Below are positions 28,211 to 36,005 of a stretch of 64,000 nucleotides of DNA, piece by piece. Below the pieces are notes generated by a model. That model was given only the letters and a program-made list of their open reading frames with translations. It was not told the DNA's origin and ran no database searches. Source of the stretch: Gammaproteobacteria bacterium (GTDB lineage: Bacteria; Pseudomonadota; Gammaproteobacteria; GCA-001735895); NCBI GenBank assembly GCA_030066085.1, contig JASJCI010000039.1, positions 1 to 64,000 of the forward strand, in the 5' to 3' direction. The number at the start of each line of letters is the position of its first letter. Position 1 is the stretch's first letter. The translations under genes were made by a program, and so were the position numbers.

Positions 28211-28235
28211 AAAAAAGGCCCTCGCGGGCCTTTTT
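28211..28235. terminator. Bidirectional terminator
   Basis: AAAAAAGGCCC-TCGC-GGGCCTTTTT separates the rightward hydrogenase train from the leftward uspA-like gene. Confidence 0.9.
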
Positions 28236-28253
28236 CGCAACTGGCGGAAATTA

Positions 28254-28664
28254 CTAGCGCACCACCAGCACCGAGCAGGGCGCGTGGCGCACGACCTTGG
28301 CCGCGGTGGAGCCAAGAAAGTAATCCTGCAGCCCCGGGCGGTGCGACGCGATGATGATGAGGTCGGCGTTGGTTTCCTCGGCCACGTCGAGAATGGTGGA
28401 ATAGGAATGCCCCGTGCGTACCAACACGTCCATCTTGCGGCCGCTGGCATTGACCACGGCTTTCAGCTCGCTCTGCGCGTCGGTAGTCGATTTCTCGATG
28501 ATCTCGGTGGGGATCGCAACCGATGCCCAGCCCGGGATTTCCTCGATCACGTTGAGCAGCACGATGCGCGTCTCGTCCGATGCATGCGCCACGGCGAGGT
28601 CGATGGTGAGCTTGCCCTCGGCGATGTGGGCGATGTCGACCGGTACCAGTATGGTTTTGTACAT
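28254..28664 (-). CDS. Universal stress protein, UspA family
   Basis: 136 residues, single Usp domain starting MYKTILVPVDIAH. The C-terminal ATP-binding signature reads SHRPGLQDYFLGSTAAKVVRHAP-CSVLVVR across 110-136. Usp proteins of this type bind ATP and are often induced by oxygen limitation or stress. A FNR/ANR-like sequence lies 60-73 bases upstream of the start. It is a single-gene unit. Confidence 0.93.
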   Translation of the reverse strand: MYKTILVPVDIAHIAEGKLTIDLAVAHASDETRIVLLNVIEEIPGWASVAIPTEIIEKSTTDAQSELKAVVNASGRKMDVLVRTGHSYSTILDVAEETNADLIIIASHRPGLQDYFLGSTAAKVVRHAPCSVLVVR

Positions 28665-28723
28665 TACGTTATCCCCGTCAGTCAGGTTTAGTTTTACTGT
28701 GCGGACACGCGCCCGCGCAGATC

Positions 28724-28737
28724 GTGATCCAGGTCAG
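28724..28737. promoter_or_regulatory. Degenerate FNR/ANR-like box upstream of the Usp gene
   Basis: GTGATCCAGGTCAG shares the inner 12 bases TGATCCAGGTCA with the box at 10851-10864 but differs at both outer positions. The centre is about 66 bases before the ATG at 28664, a usual place for an activator site. Confidence 0.4.
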
Positions 28738-28745
28738 GCGATGCC

Positions 28746-29519
28746 CTAGTCGGCCAGGAGGTCGATGTTGACCGTCAGGTTCGCCGGCATCTCTTCGTCG
28801 ACGTCGAACGCAACCCCGAGCTCCAGTGCTGGATGGTTGTTGCCCCCGACGATGACGCGGCGCCCGACTTCGACCACGCGACCGGTGAAAGTGCGTTCAC
28901 CGTAGCGGACCTGCGCTTGCTGTCCTATGACGATCTTGCCACTTAACTCGAGCGGTAACAAGGCGCGCGCCAACATCGGCCGATCGGCCCCCAGCCTGAT
29001 CAGCACCGGGTCGCCGTTCAGCGTATTGACATACTGGCCGACAAACGCGTCGATTGCGAGTACGGTGGCATCCGCCGGGGCACGCAGTTCGGCCTGCGAC
29101 TTGCGGTGCTGTGCCTTGGTCATTTCCGCGCGCGCGGCGGCAAGACGCGCCTCCGCGATCGCGTAATCCTGTTCGGCCCGCTGCAATTCGACCATCGCCA
29201 GCGAATCGCGGTCGAACAGCTCCTGCGCCTTTTCCAGCTCGGTCGCCATTTCCTGGCGCACCGGTTCGAGCGCGGCGATGCGGGCTTCGGCGAGGGCCAC
29301 GTCAGCGTCTAACAGGGTAGCGTCGAGGCGCAGCAGGATATCACCGGCGTTGACTCGCTGGCCGGGCGAAACCTCGATCGCGACCACGCGCGCGCTGATG
29401 CTGCTGGTCAGGTCGAGCTGCTGCCTGAACTCGGTCTTGCCGGTGAGCTCGACCGCGCCAGCGGCGGCGGCGAAAAAAAACAGCAACGATGCAAGGCACA
29501 AACGCATATGGGTCCCCAC
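28746..29519 (-). CDS. Periplasmic adaptor (HlyD/RND membrane-fusion) protein
   Basis: 257 residues with a Sec signal peptide (ending about AAGAVE, residue 23). It has a split lipoyl/barrel-sandwich part (ARVVAIEVSPGQRVNAGDILLRLD and ELRAPADATVLAIDAFVGQYV) around an alpha-hairpin of about 60 residues with coiled-coil pattern. It is shorter than most RND adaptors. It starts at the stop of the TolC gene (29520), so the two are co-expressed. It would bridge an inner-membrane pump and TolC; no pump gene is adjacent. The RND pair at 36006 is one possible partner. Confidence 0.85.
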   Translation of the reverse strand: MGTHMRLCLASLLFFFAAAAGAVELTGKTEFRQQLDLTSSISARVVAIEVSPGQRVNAGDILLRLDATLLDADVALAEARIAALEPVRQEMATELEKAQELFDRDSLAMVELQRAEQDYAIAEARLAAARAEMTKAQHRKSQAELRAPADATVLAIDAFVGQYVNTLNGDPVLIRLGADRPMLARALLPLELSGKIVIGQQAQVRYGERTFTGRVVEVGRRVIVGGNNHPALELGVAFDVDEEMPANLTVNIDLLAD

Positions 29520-30821
29520 TTACTGGCTCGGCAAGGTCTCGAGAAATTCGTCGCCGACCAGCCGTGCCAGCCGACGCCAGGCGAGTTCGAAGGCATAGAT
29601 GGCACGCAGGCGTGCGGCACTGGTGCGGGAAAACTCGATCATCGAGTCGCCGAGATCGGATTTGAATTCGAGTTCGTATTCGGCCCTGCTGCGATCGAGG
29701 TAACGATCGCGATACTCACGCTCTATTTCGAGGCCCTCGATAGTCAGCTGCAGGTGCTGCAGCTCCTGCCACAGTTCGAGGATTTCGATTTGCAGCTGGA
29801 TCCGGGCCGAGGATTGACGGGCGAGGGCTTCGCGATAGCCCGCGGCGGCGCGGTCGACACGCGCCGGGGCGGACGCCGAGTACAGCGGGATATCGAAATA
29901 AATACCCGCGCGCCAGTCATCACGGGTGCTGGTTTCGCGCGAATAGCTCGACAGTTCCAGCTCGAGCCCGATGCTGCCATTGTCCTCCGCTTCGGCGATG
30001 CCGATGGCCGCCTGTGCCGCGCGTGCGCGGATTTCGCTCGCGCGTGCTTCGAGGCTGTGCTGCAGCGCGCGCCCCACCAGGACATCGACGTCGTCGGGGA
30101 TGATACGCTGCAGCTCGATGGGCGGCGCCACCAGGTCCGAGGGTAAAGCCTCGGGGTAGCCCATCGCCGCGGCCAGCCGCGCCCGGGTCAGGCGCTGCCG
30201 CTGCTCGGCCCGATAACGCTGCTGGCGGATGCGCTCGTACTCGGTTTGCAGGCGCAGCACGTCGATTTCGGCGACCAGCCCGAGTGCAAAATCCTGCTGC
30301 GCGTTGTCATAGCGAATGAAACCGATCGCGAGCGCTTCGTTTTCGGCCAGGAAGTGGTTATCGGCGTTGAGCACGTCGAAATAGCGCCGCGCGATTTCGA
30401 CGCGGCGCAGCTCCACCCTGAGTGCCAGCTCGGTCTCCAGGGCCTGCTGCTGCAGCGCAAGCGCGCGCTCGCGTGAATCCTGGCCACCGAAATCGTACAG
30501 CGGCCGCGACAGGATCAGGCTGGCGGCGTTGTCGTCGAGCGAGTCGTCGTCGGTAACGACGGCATCCGACGGCCCGACCTCGCGTATGCGGGCTTCGAAG
30601 TCGAGGCTGAAACCGTAGTCGCCATCGGTGATGCCCTGTTCGGCTCGCAGCGCCTGCAGGCGGTGCCCGAGTTCGAGTAATTCGGGGTGCTCCGGGTTGT
30701 TCGCGGTCGCCAGTGCGGCCGGCAGCGTCAGGGGCTCTGGCAGCGGATTCGCCGCGACCGTCGCGGCCGCGAACAGCAGCAGGGCGGCGCATACCCGGCA
30801 ATGAATCGGTGCTGTCGGCAT
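29520..30821 (-). CDS. TolC-family outer-membrane efflux protein
   Basis: 433 residues from the ATG at 30821, which gives a proper signal peptide (hydrophobic CAALLLFAAATVAANP). An in-frame ATG at 30860 would add 13 basic residues. The body is two repeated helical bundles with TolC features (YDFGGQDSRERALALQQQ, FDIPLYSASAPARVDRAAAGYREA). It should form the outer-membrane tunnel for the adaptor encoded directly downstream. Confidence 0.87.
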   Translation of the reverse strand: MPTAPIHCRVCAALLLFAAATVAANPLPEPLTLPAALATANNPEHPELLELGHRLQALRAEQGITDGDYGFSLDFEARIREVGPSDAVVTDDDSLDDNAASLILSRPLYDFGGQDSRERALALQQQALETELALRVELRRVEIARRYFDVLNADNHFLAENEALAIGFIRYDNAQQDFALGLVAEIDVLRLQTEYERIRQQRYRAEQRQRLTRARLAAAMGYPEALPSDLVAPPIELQRIIPDDVDVLVGRALQHSLEARASEIRARAAQAAIGIAEAEDNGSIGLELELSSYSRETSTRDDWRAGIYFDIPLYSASAPARVDRAAAGYREALARQSSARIQLQIEILELWQELQHLQLTIEGLEIEREYRDRYLDRSRAEYELEFKSDLGDSMIEFSRTSAARLRAIYAFELAWRRLARLVGDEFLETLPSQ

Positions 30822-30870
30822 CGTCGTTGAATACCTCCGGTAAGCGCGGATCGAGCGCAAACCCGGACGC

Positions 30871-31425
30871 TCAGAGCGCCCCGTTTTTCTTCATTTTCTT
30901 GTAGCGCGTGAAGCGGATGTTACGCCCGCTGTCGTCTTTTTGCAGGTAGATTTCCTCGGCGATGTATTCGCCCATCCACAGGAATTCGTCGACCCCCGCA
31001 GTTGCGCCGACATACTTGAATATGCGTTCGCCATCGAGGTCGAAAAACGCCATCAGCGGGGTTGCCCGCACGCGCTGGCCGCGGGCAAATTCCTTCTGGG
31101 TCGTGTCTTCGCCGGTGAAATCGACGATTTCGACGTCACCCTCGATATCGATGGTCAGCGAGTGGAAGTGCTGCTTGAAATAAGCCTGGACCTCGGGCTG
31201 GCTCAGCACGGCCTGTTTCATGCGGTGACAAAAAGGGCACTCGTCCATTTCGAAGAAAACGAACAGTGCGCGCTTGCCTTCCTCGCGCGCAATCTCGAGT
31301 TCCTCGGTCAAGTCACCCAGGCTTTGCTCGAAGAAGAAGCGATAAGGGTCGCGGGGCGCCGCCGACTGCGCGGTGAGCGGCAACAGGCAGAGCAGTAAAA
31401 CGAAAACGGGAAGCCTGGCTATCAT
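30871..31425 (-). CDS. SoxW-like periplasmic thioredoxin
   Basis: 184 residues with a signal peptide (about 1-21). It has a thioredoxin fold with the active site MDECPFCHRMK (about 57-67) and the cis-Pro segment VRATPLMAFFD. SoxW-type thioredoxins reduce disulfides or bound sulfane sulfur in the periplasm of sulfur oxidisers. The tail (150-184) is basic. It lies between the TolC gene and the Met-Asn-Pro repeat gene, all leftward. Confidence 0.87.
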   Translation of the reverse strand: MIARLPVFVLLLCLLPLTAQSAAPRDPYRFFFEQSLGDLTEELEIAREEGKRALFVFFEMDECPFCHRMKQAVLSQPEVQAYFKQHFHSLTIDIEGDVEIVDFTGEDTTQKEFARGQRVRATPLMAFFDLDGERIFKYVGATAGVDEFLWMGEYIAEEIYLQKDDSGRNIRFTRYKKMKKNGAL

Positions 31426-31512
31426 CGCGAACTCCGTGCTTCAATGACAGCCGAGCTTCCCATGTTTGCGGACGCTTTTCAACGGTCCGCGATCATGCCA
31501 GGCAGGCCACGC

Positions 31513-32127
31513 TTACTGCTGCGCAGGTGCCTGCGGCTGGGTTTGCGGCATCATCATGCCGGTCCACGCGTTGGGGTCGAACCAGTTGAAGCCCGTACCG
31601 CTGCCGTACGGCATGCTGGCAGTGCTGGCACCGCCGGGAACGTAGGCGTTCGGATTCATCCAGGCCATGTAGGTATTCGGGTCCATGAAAACCTGGTAGC
31701 TGGCCGGATTCATCGGCTGCATGTAGATGCCCGGGTTCATGAACTGCATGTACGCCATCGGGTTCATCATGTTCATGTAAGTGGCCGGGTTCATGTAAGC
31801 GCTGTAAGCCGCCGGATTCATCCACGCCATCATGTTGTTCGGGTCAGCGAACTGCATGTAGAACTGTGGCGTCATGAACTGGCCGTAGGTCGCCGGGTTC
31901 ATGAACTGCGGATAGTTCATCGGGTTCATGAAAACGGTGTAGCCCTCGGGCCGCGCCAGGTTCATGCGCTGTACGTTGGGCTGTGAATTCATGACACCCA
32001 TCCATGAAAACGGGTTCATCATATCGGTCGGCTGCGCCGTACCGGTGGCGGGTGCGTCCGCCGCGTAGGCCTGGCCGCCCACCAGGGCGAGGCCGAGAGC
32101 CAGGGTTGCTGCAATTTTCTTGATCAT
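31513..32127 (-). CDS. Secreted Met-rich protein with eleven 9-residue MNPxxY repeats
   Basis: 204 residues from the ATG at 32127, preceded by a GGGGGATCC ribosome site. Residues 1-22 are a Sec signal peptide ending AYA. Residues 66-164 are eleven in-register 9-residue units of the pattern (F/W/Y)-M-N-P-x-x-Y-x-x (for example FMNPATYGQ, WMNPAAYSA, FMNPGIYMQ). They contain about 20 methionines and a Pro in every unit. Degenerate units (MNPFSWMGV, FDPNAWTGM) flank the array. There are no cysteines. I recognise no family; regular Met spacing could bind Cu(I) or form a solenoid, both inferred. A TATTAG-N6-CTAATA palindrome lies 33 bases upstream. Confidence 0.85.
   Translation of the reverse strand: MIKKIAATLALGLALVGGQAYAADAPATGTAQPTDMMNPFSWMGVMNSQPNVQRMNLARPEGYTVFMNPMNYPQFMNPATYGQFMTPQFYMQFADPNNMMAWMNPAAYSAYMNPATYMNMMNPMAYMQFMNPGIYMQPMNPASYQVFMDPNTYMAWMNPNAYVPGGASTASMPYGSGTGFNWFDPNAWTGMMMPQTQPQAPAQQ
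31636..31932 (-). repeat. 27-bp coding repeat array (11 units)
   Basis: DNA encoding the eleven MNPxxY units. Unit length is 27 bases without slippage across the array. Codons for the conserved M-N-P (ATGAACCCG/ATGAACCCC) are nearly constant, while the other positions vary. Confidence 0.85.
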
Positions 32128-32159
32128 TGTTGGATCCCCCATAAAAAGAGTCTCCATTC

Positions 32160-32177
32160 TATTAGTAAATCCTAATA
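32160..32177. promoter_or_regulatory. Palindromic operator TATTAG-N6-CTAATA, copy A
   Basis: A perfect 6-bp inverted repeat with a 6-base spacer. It lies 33 bases upstream of the leftward repeat-protein gene and 126 bases from the rightward MotA-like gene. The same half-sites and spacing recur at 35947-35964. The form resembles sites of ArsR-family repressors. Confidence 0.6.
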
Positions 32178-32302
32178 TACGAATAACCATTCTGGGGTAG
32201 ATTGTGGGGTTTTTGGGTATAGGCCGGTTGGCGAAGGCGATATAGGCCTGTTCGGGGCTTGCAGCGCGGCCGACAGCGCTTAATATGGTCGCGGAGACTG
32301 CC

Positions 32303-32953
32303 ATGAAAGCAATAATCGACAAACCATACGGCCTGTTGCTGCTGTTTTGCCTGCTGCTCGGTATCGAGACCTTCGCGCTCATGCTGCTGCTGCAAAACGG
32401 CCTGCTGCAAACGCTGCTGGCCGAGGACTACAGCTTCGTATCGCGCGCCATCCTGGTGATATACGCTCTCGCCAGCCTGCACGTGCTGCTGTCGGCCTAC
32501 CGGATTTCGCTCGAGATTCACGATCTCGCGACTTTCGCGGAGCGCGCCGCGCGCGGACGCCACGTAGTGCGCTATTTCCGCCAGCTGCGCGAACCCGACG
32601 GTGCCGACGAGCCGGGCGAGCTGCTGATCGACGTGCTCGACGGTCGCTGCCGTGGACAGTTCCGCCTGGGTTACGTGGTAGCCGACCTGATGCTCAAGCT
32701 CGGACTGCTCGGTACCGTGATCGGGTTCATCTTCATGCTCGGCTCGCTGGTCGATTTACAGAGTATCGATATTACCGTGATGCAAAAACTGCTCGGGCAG
32801 ATGAGCGGGGGCATGAAGGTCGCGCTGTTTACCACCCTGGCCGGTATGAGTTGCGGGGTATTACTCAATATAAAGTACCAGCTGCTCGACTGGAGCGTGG
32901 ACGGGTTGCTCGACGACGTGCGCGAGCGAACCTACGAGGCGCGCGGCGGATGA
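32303..32953 (+). CDS. MotA/TolQ/ExbB-like proton-channel protein
   Basis: 216 residues from the ATG at 32303 (an ATG six codons earlier is also possible). Membrane helices lie at about 8-30, 45-62, 122-150 and 165-190. The last two carry the family pattern LKLGLLGTVIGFIFMLGSL and MKVALFTTLAGMSCGVLLN. Such proteins form the stator pore that uses proton flow to move a partner. Its stop overlaps the next gene by four bases, and that gene encodes a single-helix partner. Confidence 0.85.
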   Translation: MKAIIDKPYGLLLLFCLLLGIETFALMLLLQNGLLQTLLAEDYSFVSRAILVIYALASLHVLLSAYRISLEIHDLATFAERAARGRHVVRYFRQLREPDGADEPGELLIDVLDGRCRGQFRLGYVVADLMLKLGLLGTVIGFIFMLGSLVDLQSIDITVMQKLLGQMSGGMKVALFTTLAGMSCGVLLNIKYQLLDWSVDGLLDDVRERTYEARGG

Positions 32954-33591
32954 GGGTTACGCGCCATAACCATCAGACCACCGATCCGTTTACCGACCTG
33001 CTGTTCAACACGCTGCTCGGTTTTACCCTGCTGTTCTTTATTTCGATCATTTTCATGAATCCGATCGCGAAGCTCGGCAACATCAATTACAAGGCCGAGT
33101 ACATCATCACCGCGAGCTGGCCCGAGGACCAGCCCGACGATGTCGATCTCTGGGTACAGAGCCCCTACCAGGAAACCGTGTCCTACCTGCAAAAAGATGC
33201 GGGCTGGCTGCACCTCGATCGCGACGATCGCGGCGATCTCAACGACACGGTGACGATCAACGGGCGTGAAATGGTGCATTCGATCAACCAGGAAGTGGTA
33301 ACGATACGCGGCATCATCTCCGGTGAATACGTGGTCAACCTGCATTATTACGAGTCCAAGAGCGAGCAACCCGTACGCGTCAATCTCAAGATCGAAAAGG
33401 TCAATCCGACGCTGCGCCTGGTGTTTATCGACCAGCTCGTGCTGAACGCGGTCGACGACGAAGTCACCGCGTTGCGTTTCGAGCTCGACGGCAACGGTGA
33501 CTGGATCGGCATGAACCGCATCGACAAGGTGCTGACGCCCTATCGCCTCGATCCGGAGCAGCTGAACCCCGGCTCGGAGTCGGGCCAATGA
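32950..33591 (+). CDS. Single-helix membrane protein with periplasmic YfaP-like domain (ExbD-position partner)
   Basis: 213 residues. An N-terminal cytoplasmic segment with DPFTDLLFNTLLGFTLLF leads into one membrane helix (about 15-38). The Asp next to the helix is placed as in ExbD/TolR. The remaining 170 residues are periplasmic; DVDLWVQSP, LHLDRDDRGD and the GEYVVNLHYYE stretch resemble DUF2135/YfaP beta-sandwich domains. No TolR/ExbD peptidoglycan or TonB domain is seen. It is coupled to the MotA-like gene and the unknown gene downstream. Confidence 0.75.
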   Translation: MRVTRHNHQTTDPFTDLLFNTLLGFTLLFFISIIFMNPIAKLGNINYKAEYIITASWPEDQPDDVDLWVQSPYQETVSYLQKDAGWLHLDRDDRGDLNDTVTINGREMVHSINQEVVTIRGIISGEYVVNLHYYESKSEQPVRVNLKIEKVNPTLRLVFIDQLVLNAVDDEVTALRFELDGNGDWIGMNRIDKVLTPYRLDPEQLNPGSESGQ

Positions 33592-34076
33592 GCGGGGTCA
33601 CCGGTATCGCGCTGGCATACGTACTGCTCGCCAGCCTGCTGCTGCTGGCGGTATTGCGCAGCGATATCCGGCCCGTGACCAAGCTGCTGCTGGTGATCGC
33701 CTGCGCCGGCTTTTACCTCTGGCACTTGCAGGCACTGCAGGCCTGGCGCGGATGGCCGGCGAGCGACCACCTGCCGCAAAACTTCGAGTTGATCGACAGC
33801 GTTACGGTCGAGCCCGATCTGCGCCGCGGCGAGCCGGGTGCGATCTACGTCTGGATTCGTGATCTCGACGCCGATAAGCCGCTGCCGCGCGCCTACCGCT
33901 TCGATTACGACAAGTCGCTGCATCGCCAGGTCGACGACAGCCTGCGCAAGCAGCGCGAGGGCCGCTACCAGGTCGGTTCGCCGCGGCCGGGCGGCTCGAT
34001 CAGCAGGCCAAGGGTCGATTTCGAAGAGGTCACGCGCGACACGCGCGGGCTCAAGGGAGCCGCCAGCGGCGGCTGA
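33588..34076 (+). CDS. Small membrane protein of unknown function
   Basis: 162 residues, overlapping the preceding gene by four bases. Two helices (about 5-22 and 28-48) precede a 110-residue soluble part with VTVEPDLRRGEPGAIYVWIRDLD, and a basic, Gly-rich tail. I recognise no family. Constant coupling to the MotA/TolQ-like and single-helix proteins suggests a third subunit of one complex. Confidence 0.75.
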   Translation: MSGVTGIALAYVLLASLLLLAVLRSDIRPVTKLLLVIACAGFYLWHLQALQAWRGWPASDHLPQNFELIDSVTVEPDLRRGEPGAIYVWIRDLDADKPLPRAYRFDYDKSLHRQVDDSLRKQREGRYQVGSPRPGGSISRPRVDFEEVTRDTRGLKGAASGG

Positions 34077-34097
34077 GATTGTCGTCGCCGCCGCGAC

Positions 34098-35909
34098 TCA
34101 GGCGTCGCCCGCGGCGCGCAACAGGATGAAACTGCCGTAAAAGTAGGGCGCATCCAGCATTTCGCGCGTGGCCCGGGTTAGCATCTGTTCGGCGTCGCGG
34201 CGCACCTCCTGGTCCAGCCCGCGCAGGTTCAGCGCGGTTTCCAGCCACAGCGACATCGGCGAGTAAAACACCAGGTCGGGCATGATCCACTTGCCGGCCG
34301 CGACCGGGATCAGCGGCTGCGCCTTGGGTTGCCAGCGGCCGTTGCGCAGAAAACGGGCGTGAGCGCGCTCGACCAGTCGCGCGGCAAGCTGGCGTGCGTC
34401 GGTGTCGTCGAAATGTCGACCGTAAAAATCGAAAGCCCTGGCCAGTTGGGCATAATCCTCGAATACCGCGGCCGCAACCTCGGCGTTGCCGGCAAAACGG
34501 ATCAGCTCGCCGTCGCGATAAAACAGCCTCTGCAGGTCCCGGTACAGGATTTGTGCGCGGCGCTCGAAACGCTCGTCGAAACTGCTGGCACGCGTCAGTG
34601 CTTCCAGCAGCATCGCGTTCCAGCTGGCCAGGCGCTTGTCGTCGGCCGGCATCGTTGCATCGCGCAATTTGAGCTTTTGCCGGATCCGCTGGTTGCGCTC
34701 GGGCTCGCCGTCGGCGAACGCCCCGATCAGCGGTCCAGCGAGAAACTCGCCGCTGGCGGGATTCAGCTGCCAGAGTTTTTCGACGTAGGCAAAATCGTCG
34801 GCGCCGAGCAGTTCGGCGAGTTGCGCGCGCTGCCACCAGTAGGCGCCACCCTCGCGGTCGTCGCGGTCGACCGCCGACAGGCTCGACATGTAGCCGCCGT
34901 CGGGATGTTTCAGGTTGTCCTCGACGAAGTCCAGCGTGCGCAGTGCCAGCGCGCCGTAGCCCGCATCGGGCCACAGCTGCGCAGCCCGCAGGTACAGCGA
35001 TGACAACTGCGCGTTGTCATAGAGCATCTTTTCGAAGTGCGGTGTCTGCCAGTCGGGATCGGTGGTATAGCGAAAGAAACCGTCGTTGACGTGATCGGCA
35101 AGGTTGCGCGTGGCCATCGCCTGCAGCGTCAGGCGGACGAAATCGGCCACGTCCGCATCGAGCCCGGGATCGCGCCTTACCGCCTCGAGCAGGCTGCCGA
35201 GCTGGGGTACGTTCGGAAACTTGCTGGTATCGCCGAAGCCGCCGAGCATTTCGTCGGCTGCCAGCATGGCCTGCGCAACGAAGGCATCGACGAGTTTGGC
35301 GGACGGGATCTGCGGTGCGTTGTAAGCCTCGTTGCCGTCGTCGGCCATCTGTTCCTCGAAGAAGCGTTGCGCGGCGGCGGCGAGTTGTGCGTGATTGGCT
35401 TGCCATTCCTGCTGCAGCTGGTCGAGCACGTCGGCAAAGCCATCGCGCGGCAGGTAGGTGAAACCGGTGATCGGGTATCCCTGCGGGGTCAGGAATACGT
35501 TCAGCGGCCAGCCGGCCGAGCCCCGGATGGCTTCGACGAAGCCGACCAGGCGCTGGTCCAGGTCGGGCTCGAGTTCGCGATCGATCTTGACCGAAATGAA
35601 GTGCTCGTTGAGCAGTTTCGCCACCGCGTCATCCTGGTAACTCTCGCGCTGCATCACGTGGCACCAGTGGCAGGAAAAGTAGCCGATGGAAACGAATACC
35701 AGCCGGTTGTCGGCACGCGCATCGCGAAACACGTCTTCGCGCCAGTCGCGCCAGGCGACCGGGTCGCCGGCATGCTGCGCGAGGTACGGCGAGGGGTGAC
35801 CATCGAGTTGATTGGCCGCCAGCGCCGCGCTGGACCAGCCGAACAGGAACAACAGCAGCGGCAGGCAGGCTGAACGAAGACGCCGGAGCGAGTGTGATGT
35901 CGACAACAT
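34098..35909 (-). CDS. DUF255/YyaL-type protein with thioredoxin-like domain, exported
   Basis: 603 residues. Unlike the usual cytoplasmic family members it starts with a signal peptide (LLLFLFGWSSAALAA, ending near residue 32). The N-terminal thioredoxin-like domain has SPYLAQHAGDPVAW and YFSCHWCHVMQRESY (about 79-93), then an (alpha/alpha)6-barrel follows (GLGGFGDTSKFPNVP-like, HFEKMLYDNAQLSSLYL, SWNAMLLEAL). The function of the family is unsettled. It is divergent from the RND adaptor across a TATTAG-N6-CTAATA palindrome. Confidence 0.9.
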   Translation of the reverse strand: MLSTSHSLRRLRSACLPLLLFLFGWSSAALAANQLDGHPSPYLAQHAGDPVAWRDWREDVFRDARADNRLVFVSIGYFSCHWCHVMQRESYQDDAVAKLLNEHFISVKIDRELEPDLDQRLVGFVEAIRGSAGWPLNVFLTPQGYPITGFTYLPRDGFADVLDQLQQEWQANHAQLAAAAQRFFEEQMADDGNEAYNAPQIPSAKLVDAFVAQAMLAADEMLGGFGDTSKFPNVPQLGSLLEAVRRDPGLDADVADFVRLTLQAMATRNLADHVNDGFFRYTTDPDWQTPHFEKMLYDNAQLSSLYLRAAQLWPDAGYGALALRTLDFVEDNLKHPDGGYMSSLSAVDRDDREGGAYWWQRAQLAELLGADDFAYVEKLWQLNPASGEFLAGPLIGAFADGEPERNQRIRQKLKLRDATMPADDKRLASWNAMLLEALTRASSFDERFERRAQILYRDLQRLFYRDGELIRFAGNAEVAAAVFEDYAQLARAFDFYGRHFDDTDARQLAARLVERAHARFLRNGRWQPKAQPLIPVAAGKWIMPDLVFYSPMSLWLETALNLRGLDQEVRRDAEQMLTRATREMLDAPYFYGSFILLRAAGDA

Positions 35910-35945
35910 GGGGCGGAGTCTACCTCCTTGGTGATATTGAATCTA

Positions 35946-35965
35946 TATTAGAGAAATCTAATATG
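35946..35965. promoter_or_regulatory. Palindromic operator, copy B (20-bp perfect palindrome around TATTAG-N6-CTAATA)
   Basis: ATATTAGAGAAATCTAATAT lies 37 bases upstream of the leftward DUF255 gene and 41 bases upstream of the rightward RND adaptor, so one regulator could control both. Half-sites and spacing equal those of copy A at 32160-32177. Confidence 0.65.
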
Positions 35966-36005
35966 TTGGCCAGATTCGAGAGTCTCTCGCCACCCGGAGT
36001 TCGAC

